Source of the DNA: CAZAAW01 sp964483325 | Lineage (GTDB): Bacteria; Pseudomonadota; Alphaproteobacteria; Rhizobiales; Kaistiaceae | Assembly (NCBI GenBank): GCA_964483325.1 | Contig: CAZAAW010000002.1 | Location: 124,001-188,000 of the forward strand | Length of the DNA stretch: 64,000 bases | Direction of reading: 5' to 3' | Part shown: positions 16,230 to 24,520 of the stretch, piece by piece | How positions within the stretch are numbered: position 1 is the stretch's first letter | Layout: each line of letters starts with the position of its first letter | Made by a program: the position numbers and the translations under genes | Notes under the pieces: generated by a model | The model's database searches: none | Seen by the model: only the letters and a program-made list of their open reading frames with translations | What the model was told of the DNA's origin: nothing

Positions 16230-16664
16230 ATGGGACGCCTGAAAATGAGACGTTTGCATATTCTCTTCGCTTCTCTCCTGCTTGTCGCAGGGTTCGCCGT
16301 CGTCGGGGCATTTGTCGGCCAGCAGCCGGCTCGTGCGCAGGACGGCGTAGAAGGCCTCGACATGAACGAGATTTTCCGTTGCTTCCAGACCGATCCGGAA
16401 GGCGTGGCCAAGTGCGACGAAGCGCGCAGCCTTATCCTGGGCAATTGCGTGCTCTGCCACATGTTCGTGCCGATCGTTCTGCAGCAGTTCGACGCCGGCG
16501 GCTGGCAGAGCCTGATCGACCGGCATCGGATCGGCAATCGCGTCGATGCGCTGAGCGACGAGCAGGTCAAGACCATCCAGGACTACCTGACGGCAAACTT
16601 CAATCCGGAGCATGAGCCGCCGGAGCTGCCGAAGGAGCTTCTCGAGAACTGGACCTCCTACTAA
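16230..16664 (+). CDS. Exported monoheme cytochrome c, copy 2
   Basis: 144 residues from Met at 16230 (Met at 16245 is equally possible). A signal peptide ends near QQPARAQD (residue 37). One heme site, NCVLCHMFVP (Cys73, Cys76, His77), with Cys51 and Cys62 upstream; Cys62 is 11 residues before the heme motif, the same spacing as in copy 1. Shared blocks with copy 1 are the RSLIL/RDLIL stretch, PIV, GW..L..HR..RV, YLTA.FNP and PPELP.EL. No methionine beyond the one next to CH is available as a ligand, and His99 matches the conserved HR. The gene is 87 bases after copy 1 and probably in the same operon. Confidence 0.87.
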   Translation: MGRLKMRRLHILFASLLLVAGFAVVGAFVGQQPARAQDGVEGLDMNEIFRCFQTDPEGVAKCDEARSLILGNCVLCHMFVPIVLQQFDAGGWQSLIDRHRIGNRVDALSDEQVKTIQDYLTANFNPEHEPPELPKELLENWTSY

Positions 16665-16689
16665 GAGTCACGGGCATCGCGTCGGCATA

Positions 16690-16845
16690 GGGAAAATTCC
16701 CTGTGCGCGAGGACGTGGCGGGAGCATTTGCTCCCGCAAATGCCGGTGACAATCCGGCCTACACCCGATATGCGGATGAGGACCCCGTCAGCGCCGTGAT
16801 GGCTGGCGGGCAACCGGGCGCCAAGCCCCGGGCGGGGGAACCCAC
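16690..16845 (+). promoter_or_regulatory. Hairpin-rich leader upstream of the MBOAT gene
   Basis: A chain of stems: GGGAA/TTCCC at 16690-16701; a perfect 8-bp stem GCGGGAGC/GCTCCCGC with ATTT loop at 16718-16737; GCCGG/CCGGC at 16742-16758; and a 9-bp stem CCCGTCAGC/GCTGGCGGG (one G-U) at 16784-16810. These are followed by GGGCAACC and a C/G-rich hairpin ending GGGGGAACCC, just before the GTG start at 16846. No T-run follows any stem. It looks like a folded mRNA leader; I cannot assign it to a known riboswitch class. Confidence 0.5.
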
Positions 16846-18651
16846 GTGCTTTTAAACTCGTTCAGCTTCCTGGGCTTCTTTGCCCTCGTCGCCGTCCTTT
16901 ACTTTATCGTCCCGCATCGCTGGCGATGGGTCCTTCTCCTCATCGCCAGTTATTATTTCTATTCGACTTACAAGGTCGGATATCTCTTCCTGCTCGCCTT
17001 CTCGACCCTCGTCGCCTATCTGGCGGCGGTCGGCGTGCGGGGACGACAGCAGACCGGCGCCGGCCGCACCATCCTCACCGTCGCGGTGGTGGTCGAGGTG
17101 CTGCTCCTCGTCGTCTTCAAGTATTTCGACTTCTTCTCCCAGTCGATCGAGCAGGGGCTCGGCCTTGCCGCCGGCACGCTGCCGCGTCTCAACGACGTGG
17201 CGCTGCCGGTTCTGGAGCCGATCAGCAACGCGCTCGGCCTCGGCGCGCCGGGCGACATCGTCCTGCCGGCCGGCCTGTCGTTCTACGTGTTCTCGTCGAT
17301 CAGCTACATCGTCGACGTCTACCGCAAGAAGATCGAGCCGGAATATCACCTTGGCAAGCTCGCCCTCTATGTCTCGTTCTTCCCCAAGCTGCTCGCCGGC
17401 CCGATCGAACGCGCCGGGCCGTTCCTGGAGCAGCTGAAGAGCCCGACGACGCTGGACGCGGTGCGCATCGCCGCCGGTCTCCAGCTCGTCCTGTGGGGCC
17501 TGTTCAAGAAGGTGGTCATCGCCGACCGGCTGGCCGCCTATGTCAATGACAGCTTCCGCACGGCCGCCTTCGAGGCGCCGGTCAAGCTGGTCATCGCCAT
17601 CTATTTCTACGCCTTCCAGATCTACTGCGATTTCTCCGGCTACTCGGACATCGCCATCGGCCTCGCCCTCATCCTCGGCTTCCGCCTGATCGAGAACTTC
17701 CGCCGGCCCTATTTCGCCAAGAACATCTCCGAGTTCTGGAGCGGCCGCTGGCACATCTCTCTGATGATGTGGTTCCGCGACTATCTCTACATCCCGCTGG
17801 GCGGCAACCGCGTGTCGCGGGTGCGCTGGTACCTCAACCAGATCATCGTCTTCGTGACCAGCGGCCTGTGGCACGGTTCGAACTGGACCTTCGTCATCTG
17901 GGGCGGCCTGAACGGCTTCTACCAGGTCGTCTATTTCATGATCGTCGGCGATCGGAAGAGCGATCCGGTTGCCCTGCGCCGCAACGTCCTGGCGACGGGC
18001 GGGCTGCTGGCCGTCGCGGCTGCCGTGCTGGCGGTGGTGGCGGCGACCGTCGGCACGTTCCCCGGCCTTGTCGGCGAGTCGCTGATCGGCGGCATCGTCG
18101 CGACGATCTTCCTCTTCGCCGGCGTCCTGTTCTTCGCCGAGGGCCGCACTGTCGCCATCGCGTCGCTGATCGTCGCCGTCGTGCTGGCGGCGCTGTTCGG
18201 CTACACGCTGGCGCTGCCGATCGCGATCGCCCTGGCGGGCTTTGCCGCCATCTTCCTGCTGGCGCCGCTGAAGCCGTCGCGCATCTTTCCGCGCTGGCTG
18301 TGGAGCCTGCTCAGCTCGCTCGTCGTCTTCCACGTCGTGCTGCTGTCGTGGGTCTTCTTCCGCGCCGAGTCGGTCGGCAAGGCGTGGACGGTCATCACGC
18401 GCATCTGGAACGGCATTCCGATGCTGCCGCAGCAGTTCGCGGCTTATGACTACAACAGCCACTTCCTCATTTCGGTCGGGCTGATCGTCGTCCTGCTGCT
18501 GATCGAGGCGCTCGACGAGTTCCGCGGCATGTGGGCCTGGATCAACCAGCGCTCGGTGGTCGTGCGCTGGGGCTTCTATTACCTCCTGCTGGCGGCGCTG
18601 GTCCTGATCGGCCAGTGGGGCGTCAGCGAATTCGTCTACATGCAGTTCTGA
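16846..18651 (+). CDS. MBOAT-family O-acyltransferase (AlgI/PatA type)
   Basis: 601 residues from a GTG, a polytopic membrane protein. Family signatures: KLLAGPIERAGPFLEQL, YCDFSGYSDIAIGLALILGF, FWSGRWHISLMMWFRDYLYI (His303) and the catalytic GLWHGSNWTFVIWGG (His343). It moves acetyl groups across the inner membrane to be loaded on an exopolymer or peptidoglycan by a periplasmic partner. It is about 100 residues longer than AlgI because of an extra block of hydrophobic helices around residues 365-475. The SGNH partner starts 10 bases after its stop. The polymer acetylated is unknown; no polysaccharide synthase is nearby. Confidence 0.92.
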   Translation: MLLNSFSFLGFFALVAVLYFIVPHRWRWVLLLIASYYFYSTYKVGYLFLLAFSTLVAYLAAVGVRGRQQTGAGRTILTVAVVVEVLLLVVFKYFDFFSQSIEQGLGLAAGTLPRLNDVALPVLEPISNALGLGAPGDIVLPAGLSFYVFSSISYIVDVYRKKIEPEYHLGKLALYVSFFPKLLAGPIERAGPFLEQLKSPTTLDAVRIAAGLQLVLWGLFKKVVIADRLAAYVNDSFRTAAFEAPVKLVIAIYFYAFQIYCDFSGYSDIAIGLALILGFRLIENFRRPYFAKNISEFWSGRWHISLMMWFRDYLYIPLGGNRVSRVRWYLNQIIVFVTSGLWHGSNWTFVIWGGLNGFYQVVYFMIVGDRKSDPVALRRNVLATGGLLAVAAAVLAVVAATVGTFPGLVGESLIGGIVATIFLFAGVLFFAEGRTVAIASLIVAVVLAALFGYTLALPIAIALAGFAAIFLLAPLKPSRIFPRWLWSLLSSLVVFHVVLLSWVFFRAESVGKAWTVITRIWNGIPMLPQQFAAYDYNSHFLISVGLIVVLLLIEALDEFRGMWAWINQRSVVVRWGFYYLLLAALVLIGQWGVSEFVYMQF

Positions 18652-18661
18652 GGAGGCAGCG

Positions 18662-19786
18662 ATGAGCGTGACCGCCGATGCCGGCCCCGCGCCGGCGACG
18701 CCGCAGCCCGCCGCAAGGCGCCATGGCACCCTGCGCCGCTGGCTCGTCTTCATCCTCCTGGGCCTGGTCCTCTACCTCGCGCTCTATGTCATCGCCGAGG
18801 TCCTGGTGCAGACCAACGGCCAGAAGAACCGCTTCTTCATGATCCACAATGCGCCGTCGCAGCCGGCCTACGACTTCGTCGTCCTCGGCGCGTCGCATGC
18901 CATGCCGTTCGGCTTCGACGACACCAACGAGAAGCTGGAAGAGGCGACCGGCGCGCGCATCATCAACCTTTCCATCGAAGGCGCCGGCGTCCTGCCCAAC
19001 CGCTTCGTGATGGACTATTTCCTGCAGCGGCACAGCGCCAAGAACGTCGTCTACATCCTCGATTCCTTCGCCTTCGACTCGGCGCAATGGAACGAGGAGC
19101 GCCTTAACGATGCCGGCCTCTTCAAGCGGGCGCCCCTCGACCTCGACCTGGCGCTGACCATGTGGCGCTATCCGTGGATGCGCGGCATGCTGCCGGAATA
19201 TCTGTCCGGCTTTGCCAAGATCAACAACGAGGACCGGTTCGCGCCCGACCTGCCGGATTCGGAGATCAACAAGTTCGACCGGACCTACCGGTCTGTCGCC
19301 CAGATCGACAGGCAGCGCATCGCCTATCTCTATCCGCCGGACGTGCCGCCGGAGACGACCGACCGCTACATGGCCGAGTTCGAGGCGTTCATTGGCTTCC
19401 TCAAGGAGCACGGCATCGGCATGATCGCCGTCAAGCCGCCGATGCCGCAGCGGGTCCGCGACAAGCTTCCGGGCGAGCCGGCCTATGACGTGCGGATGCA
19501 GGCGCTGCTCGCCCGCAATGGCGTGCCCTATTACGACTATTCCCACGTCAACAATGACGATCCGTTCTTCTACGACACGGACCATCTGAACCGCACCGGC
19601 GTCACGGCCCTCAACGAGGCCTATCTGGTGCCGATGCTGAAGGAATATGTCGGCAAGGAAGCGAGCGCTCCGCCGGATGCGCCGGTGCTCGTCATCCCGC
19701 AGCCGCCGCCGGCTGAGGAGCCCGCGGAAGCGCCGGCTGAGCCTGCCCCAGCGGCAGCACCTGCACCGGCAGCGCCCGCACCGTAG
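18662..19786 (+). CDS. SGNH-fold acetyltransferase partner of the MBOAT protein
   Basis: 374 residues, membrane-anchored by one helix (about 26-48) with a periplasmic SGNH domain. The nucleophile block reads VVLGASHAMPFGF (Ser78), and the catalytic Asp-His pair is in FYDTDHLNRTGV (Asp305, His308). It has a low-complexity Pro/Ala tail from about residue 338. DltD/AlgX-like partners take acyl groups from MBOAT proteins and put them on cell-wall or exopolymer sugars; the tight spacing to the MBOAT gene supports that pairing. A GAGGAGGCAGCG ribosome site precedes the ATG. Confidence 0.82.
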   Translation: MSVTADAGPAPATPQPAARRHGTLRRWLVFILLGLVLYLALYVIAEVLVQTNGQKNRFFMIHNAPSQPAYDFVVLGASHAMPFGFDDTNEKLEEATGARIINLSIEGAGVLPNRFVMDYFLQRHSAKNVVYILDSFAFDSAQWNEERLNDAGLFKRAPLDLDLALTMWRYPWMRGMLPEYLSGFAKINNEDRFAPDLPDSEINKFDRTYRSVAQIDRQRIAYLYPPDVPPETTDRYMAEFEAFIGFLKEHGIGMIAVKPPMPQRVRDKLPGEPAYDVRMQALLARNGVPYYDYSHVNNDDPFFYDTDHLNRTGVTALNEAYLVPMLKEYVGKEASAPPDAPVLVIPQPPPAEEPAEAPAEPAPAAAPAPAAPAP

Positions 19787-19793
19787 ACCCTAG

Positions 19794-19889
19794 CCGTAGG
19801 GTGGGCAGGCGCGAAGCGCTTGCCTACGCGGTCGTGCAACCGATGTTGATTGATCGCGTGGGCAGGGCTTCGCCATGCCCACCCTACGG
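19794..19889. repeat. Dispersed palindromic repeat, best copy
   Basis: A 96-bp intergenic element with perfect 14-bp inverted ends, CCGTAGGGTGGGCA and TGCCCACCCTACGG, and internal GCGAAGCGCTTGCC and CGCGTGGGCAGGGCTTCGCC segments. It lies between two convergent genes. Related copies are at 8110-8163 and 44910-44995. It resembles the GTAGGGTGGGC-type REP elements common in proteobacterial genomes and may also act as a bidirectional terminator. Confidence 0.8.
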
Positions 19890-19904
19890 AAACCGCCGTC
19901 GCGC

Positions 19905-20669
19905 CTAGCGCGCCACCGTCTCCAGCATCGCCACGTCGAGCATGAACGAGCCGTCCGGCTCAATGGCGTAGTGGCTGCGGATCTCGGCCGGGGCGCTCTC
20001 CTGAAGGCGGCGGATGGTTGCGGCGTCCGCCTCCGGCGTGCCGATGCGGGCGACCCAGCTGGCGAAATCGAGGCGGAGGCGCCAGGTGCGGATGCCGGTC
20101 GCTGTGAAGCCGGAGCGGGCCAGCGCCGCCAGCCATTCCGGCACCGTATAGTCGCGCACATGCGAGCCGTCGCGCAGCAGTTCGACCGCCTGCAGGTGCG
20201 TGTCGAGCAGCGCCCAGTCCGGCGCCACGGCGTCGATGAAGATGGCCGGCGCGCCGGGCTTGACGACGCGGTGCCCTTCGCGGAGGCCGGCCTCGAAGTC
20301 GTGCCAGTGGTGCGCCGTGTAGCGGCAGGCGAGGAAGTCGAAGCTGCCCGCCGGGAAGGGCAAGTGCTCCACGGGCGACTGCCGCGTGGCGATATTGGCA
20401 AGGCCACGCTCCTGCGCGCTTGCGGCGACGGCGGCGAGCATCTCGGACGACAGGTCGACGGCAGTCACGGCGCCGGCATGGCGGGCCATGAGGTAGGAAA
20501 CATGGCCGCCGCCGCAGCCGAGGTCGATGGCGTGGCGGGGGCCGGCGGCCACGACGATGGCTTCCAGCGCCTCGAGATCGGCGCCGCGGGCGTGAACGCT
20601 GCTGTCGACATAGGCCTTGGCACGCGGTCCGAACTGCGCCTCGACCACGGTGGCGTGGGATCTTTCCAT
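19905..20669 (-). CDS. Class I SAM-dependent methyltransferase
   Basis: 254 residues from MERSHATVVEAQFG, the start usual for this UbiE-like group; longer in-frame starts exist up to 20729. The SAM site reads AIDLGCGGGHVSYLMARH (motif I), with AVDLSSEMLAAV (motif II) and FPAGSFDFLACRYTAHHW (post II). A small-molecule substrate is likely but not deducible. It is convergent with the SGNH gene and downstream of the caspase operon on the same strand, 113 bases after the OmpA-domain gene, so it may be an unrelated tail gene of that transcript. Confidence 0.88.
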   Translation of the reverse strand: MERSHATVVEAQFGPRAKAYVDSSVHARGADLEALEAIVVAAGPRHAIDLGCGGGHVSYLMARHAGAVTAVDLSSEMLAAVAASAQERGLANIATRQSPVEHLPFPAGSFDFLACRYTAHHWHDFEAGLREGHRVVKPGAPAIFIDAVAPDWALLDTHLQAVELLRDGSHVRDYTVPEWLAALARSGFTATGIRTWRLRLDFASWVARIGTPEADAATIRRLQESAPAEIRSHYAIEPDGSFMLDVAMLETVAR

Positions 20670-20782
20670 TTGAGCATGTCTCTGCATCGGGGAGAGCCGC
20701 AGCATCGCGCCGCCGGCGGCGGAAGGCAAAGAAAAAGGCGGAGCCGAGCCCCGCCTTCAAGCTGCTGCCCATGCGTGCTGGG

Positions 20783-21682
20783 CTATTCGACGACCTGGTA
20801 CTCGACGCGGCGGTCGAAGGCGAAGATCTGGTCCTCGCTGTACTTGCTGGCGTCGTCGGGCGTGAACGGCTCCGACTCGCCGCGGGCGCTGATCTCGATC
20901 GGCATCCGGTAGCCGAGCTGCTTCAGGTAGTCGGCGACGCTGCGCGCCCGGCGGTCGGAGAGGTCGAGATTATACTGGTCCGAGCCACGCGGGTCGGTAT
21001 GGCCGATGATCACCAGCTTGGCCGCCGGCACATCCTTGACGTAGTCGAAGATGTTCTGGACAGCGGCAATGCCGGCCGAGGTCAGGTCCGCCGATCCGGT
21101 ATCGAACTGCACCGGCACCGGCACGGAGGTGGCGGTGAAGGTGCGGAAATGCGGGTCGGCGAGGCCGCTGACGCGGCCGCGGAAGGCACGGCTGGCGATG
21201 AAGGTCGGCGCCAGAGCGCGTGCCTGGACGGCGCGCTTGTAGGTCCGCTGCTCGACATCGGCGGGCGGCGCCTGCGGATTGGCGGCCGTGTCGCGCATGT
21301 CGTCGAGCGCCTCCTCATAGGTGGCGACGGCGCTCGCCCATTCCTCGCGGTCGTAATAGGCGTCGCCGAGGGCGACGAGCACCTGCCACGGCCGGCCATA
21401 GCGCGTCACGGCGCTGATGTCGGCCGGGGCAACGTCTGTTTGCAGCTCCGTCAGGGCGATGCGCGCCATCATGCGGCCGATCTGGCTGCGGAAATTGGCG
21501 TCGCAGGTGGGATCGCCCTGCATGGTCTGGAAGAGGCCGTCGAAGCGCTCGATGGAGCGCGACTGAAGCGCCGAGGTGATGTCGTCGTTCAGGGCGGCGC
21601 ATTCGGCAGCCGCCGGACCCGCCGACAGCGCCAGAAGCGCCATCGGCAGGGCGGCGGCCGCCCACAGGCGGGCAGCGCGCAT
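20783..21682 (-). CDS. OmpA-domain envelope protein of the caspase operon
   Basis: 299 residues: signal peptide (about 1-26, ending AGPAAAEC), a helical middle with a TPR-like stretch (LVALGDAYYDREEWASAVAT), and a C-terminal OmpA/MotB domain starting at VPVQFDTGSADLT, with GHTDPRGSDQYNLDLSDRRA holding the Asp and Arg that bind diaminopimelate. It should tether the system to peptidoglycan. It starts one base after the stop of the 919-residue cytochrome-like gene, and is the last gene of the leftward operon. Confidence 0.9.
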   Translation of the reverse strand: MRAARLWAAAALPMALLALSAGPAAAECAALNDDITSALQSRSIERFDGLFQTMQGDPTCDANFRSQIGRMMARIALTELQTDVAPADISAVTRYGRPWQVLVALGDAYYDREEWASAVATYEEALDDMRDTAANPQAPPADVEQRTYKRAVQARALAPTFIASRAFRGRVSGLADPHFRTFTATSVPVPVQFDTGSADLTSAGIAAVQNIFDYVKDVPAAKLVIIGHTDPRGSDQYNLDLSDRRARSVADYLKQLGYRMPIEISARGESEPFTPDDASKYSEDQIFAFDRRVEYQVVE

Positions 21683-21683
21683 C

Positions 21684-24443
21684 TTACTGCACCTGCAGCT
21701 TGATCGCCGAGCGCACGACGATGTCGTCGGCGGCCGGCGGGGCCGGCGGAGCCGCAGCGGGGATCTGCTGCTGCTGGGCGGCGGCCTCGATGATGATCTG
21801 GCGGGTGCGGGTCACCTGCTGGGCAATATGCTGCTCATAATTGCCGATGTCGGTGAACTGCGCCTGCCGGAAGTTGTGCTGGATGTCGTCGACCGGCTTG
21901 TTCAGCACGCTGCATACCGCGATCACCGTCTCCTCGCCATGATCCCGGAAGCGGAACTGGTAGGGAGCGCCGGCCGCCGGGAACTGGAAGTCCCTGCCGG
22001 CGACGATGGCATTGTTCTGCTCGAAGCTGTTCGGGTACAGCACCGTCGCCGTGCCCTTGCCGTCGACATTGATCAGCGTCAGGTAGCAGTCACGCTTGGT
22101 GCTGATGGTGAACACCGGCAGGTCACCGACGCGGTAGGCGGCGGCGTTGGCGGTGATGGCGAAGTCGAAGTTGTGCGCGACGTCCGGCGCGGCGATCTGC
22201 GCGACGGTGACGACCGGCACCGGCCCGACCTCCTGCTTGAGGCTGGCAAGGTCCAGCATCTCGTCGTCGGAGACGCGCTCGACGAGGGCCGAGAACAGCC
22301 CCTCGAGATTGTCGCGCGGCACCAGGCCCTGGTCGAGACGCCGCTGCAGGCGGACGGCTTCGTCGGTGCCGGCGGTGGCCAGCGAGGCCTCGAACTCCTC
22401 CAACGGCTGGCCGAACTCGGCAGCCACGAGACGAAGGTCGACGGCGCTTTCGAACTTGTTCGACAGCGCGTTGATCATCTCGACGCCGTTGAGTTTCAGC
22501 GTCGGATCAAGGCCGGCGGCCCGCATCGCATTGATGAAGCGCTGCGTGTCGCCTTCCAGCAGGGCGTCCATCCTGTCATGGGGCGGATAGAGCGCCGCCA
22601 CGGCCTCGCGTGCCGCCCGCGGGAAGGTGCGGCTGGCGAGAACCTGATCGCGGACCTCGTCGCGCGCCTTGCGGATGCCCTGGTCGTGGCAGCCCATGCA
22701 GGAGATGCCGTTGGTCACCGTCAGGTCGCGCCGCGAGATGTCGCGGACGATCGTCGTCGGACCCTTGGGAATGTGCGCGCCGGCCGACGTGTTCAGGTAG
22801 TAGCCCTGGAAGCCGTTCGGCAGGGAGAAGATCGACTCGCCGCCATCATGATGGAAGGCGAACTCGCCGTCGCCCGGCCCGAGCGGGAACTCGAACAGGC
22901 TCTGCCGCTCCCTGTTGCCGGCGAAGTCGTAGGAGGTCCAGAGGTAGCCGGTGCTGATCGGATGACGCTCGATCAGGCGGTTGTTCTGCGACACGCCCGA
23001 CTGCTGGAAGGCGGCGCGCTGGGCGATGAACCGGTTCAGATTGCCGGCGATATCGACATTCAGGTAGCGCTCGAACTCGGAAAAGTCGCTTGCCACGCCG
23101 TTGGCCGGCAGCCCGAGCAGCTGTTCGTAGAGCGGCGGCTGGGCGGCGGTGAAGGCGAACCAGTCGCCCCGGATATAGGGCAGCAGCGTCAGCGTCGCCG
23201 ACGACACGAAGTCGAACATCGGGCTGTCGGGCTTGCTGGCATAGGGATAGACCGAGATGAGCTTGTCCCAGTCGGTCGCCGACCAGCCGACATCCTTCAG
23301 ATTGAAGCGGATGATCGTCCCGGCGTCGTTGATGGCCTCGAGGCGCACGACGTCGGAGACGCGCGACAGCGAGTTCAGCAGCTTCACGACGGCCTGGCGA
23401 TAGACCTCCATCTCCTGGTCGCTGGAGCAGGCATTGTAGAGATGCGTCAGCGTGATGTAGCGCGTGTCGGCAATGCGCGTCGGCGGCAGGTTCTGGATGT
23501 CCCGGGCCATGGCCTCGGTCTCCATCACCGGCGTGATGAACTCGCGCGTGCTGCAGGCGGCCGCAACGTTGGCGCCGAGCGATTCGACCCAGGTGCGCAG
23601 GGCCGCGACATCCGCTTCCGTCGGCGGCTCGCCGCTGAACTCGTAGAAGACATCATACGGCATTTCCTGGTTGAGGATCTGCTGGATGAGCTTGGAGCCG
23701 TCGGGATTGCCGGGGGCGATGCGCACCGGGTCTGCGGCGATCTCGTCGAGATGCAGGATATTGCCGAAATTCTTCGCCGGCTTGGCACGGCCGCCGAGCA
23801 TGCCGTCCTGGTGGCAGCGGGCGCAGTGGCGGTCCAGCACGTCGAAGGCGGCGGCGGCGATTGGATCGGCCGGGCGCTCGATGCCCGGCGGCAGGGCTGC
23901 CACGTTAACCGGCGCTGCCGGGGCGGCCGGTGCTGCCGGAGCGGCGACCGCGGGCGGCGCGTCCGCCGGGCCGACGACGCCCGGGATCTCGATGCCGTCG
24001 AGCGGATCACCGGCCGGCGCGGCCGGCTGCTGCGCGATGGCCGGCGGAGCGGCAGGCGCATCAGCCGGCTGATCGATAACGCCGGGAATCTCGATGCCGG
24101 CGAGCGGATCGTCGTCCGGCGCGTCAGGCTGCTGCGCAATCGCCGGCGGAGCGGCGGGCGCATCGGCCGGCTGGTCGACGACGCCGGGGATCTCGATACC
24201 GGCCAGCGGGTCGTCGTCCGGCGCATCGGCGGCCGGTCCGTCGACGACGCCGGGAATGTTGATGCCGGCGAGCGGATCGTCGGCGGGGGCGGCGGAGGCG
24301 CCGGGCTCGACCGTCAGCTGGCGCGGCGGCTGGGCGCCGTTCGCCGGCGGGTCGTCCTGCGCCAGCACCGCCGTCGCGGTGATGGCGACCGTGCCGCTGA
24401 GCAGCAGCGCGGTGCAGGTTATCTTTGCGTATCGGGCAAACAT
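21684..24443 (-). CDS. Large exported two-heme protein with DUF4384 domain
   Basis: 919 residues from the ATG at 24443, chosen because GGAGG lies 5 bases upstream; a start 7 codons earlier lacks this. Order: signal peptide to AVLAQD (about residue 29); four copies of a (D)DPLAGIxIPGVV repeat at about 56, 78, 112 and 146 in a Pro/Ala linker; a PSCyt1-like heme domain with CARCH (207-211); a long unassigned region; a second heme site CMGCH (582-586); and a C-terminal DUF4384 domain near 765-855 (YRVGDLPVFTIS, LYPNSFEQNN). DUF4384 also occurs in the two upstream caspases, tying the operon together. Probably a periplasmic redox or scaffold protein; activity unknown. Confidence 0.85.
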   Translation of the reverse strand: MFARYAKITCTALLLSGTVAITATAVLAQDDPPANGAQPPRQLTVEPGASAAPADDPLAGINIPGVVDGPAADAPDDDPLAGIEIPGVVDQPADAPAAPPAIAQQPDAPDDDPLAGIEIPGVIDQPADAPAAPPAIAQQPAAPAGDPLDGIEIPGVVGPADAPPAVAAPAAPAAPAAPVNVAALPPGIERPADPIAAAAFDVLDRHCARCHQDGMLGGRAKPAKNFGNILHLDEIAADPVRIAPGNPDGSKLIQQILNQEMPYDVFYEFSGEPPTEADVAALRTWVESLGANVAAACSTREFITPVMETEAMARDIQNLPPTRIADTRYITLTHLYNACSSDQEMEVYRQAVVKLLNSLSRVSDVVRLEAINDAGTIIRFNLKDVGWSATDWDKLISVYPYASKPDSPMFDFVSSATLTLLPYIRGDWFAFTAAQPPLYEQLLGLPANGVASDFSEFERYLNVDIAGNLNRFIAQRAAFQQSGVSQNNRLIERHPISTGYLWTSYDFAGNRERQSLFEFPLGPGDGEFAFHHDGGESIFSLPNGFQGYYLNTSAGAHIPKGPTTIVRDISRRDLTVTNGISCMGCHDQGIRKARDEVRDQVLASRTFPRAAREAVAALYPPHDRMDALLEGDTQRFINAMRAAGLDPTLKLNGVEMINALSNKFESAVDLRLVAAEFGQPLEEFEASLATAGTDEAVRLQRRLDQGLVPRDNLEGLFSALVERVSDDEMLDLASLKQEVGPVPVVTVAQIAAPDVAHNFDFAITANAAAYRVGDLPVFTISTKRDCYLTLINVDGKGTATVLYPNSFEQNNAIVAGRDFQFPAAGAPYQFRFRDHGEETVIAVCSVLNKPVDDIQHNFRQAQFTDIGNYEQHIAQQVTRTRQIIIEAAAQQQQIPAAAPPAPPAADDIVVRSAIKLQVQ

Positions 24444-24520
24444 CGTCGCCTCCATTCGGCTCAAGCAGATTTGAGGCTCAAGACCTCTGTTGCGGGGTCC
24501 GCATGGCTCGGTTCGTTCTT

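Noticed and set aside
16690..16845. Assignment of the MBOAT leader to cobalamin, SAM-I/IV or ydaO riboswitches
   Set aside because: Isolated words match but in incomplete or wrong order, and the conserved cores are not all present. Kept only as an unassigned structured leader.
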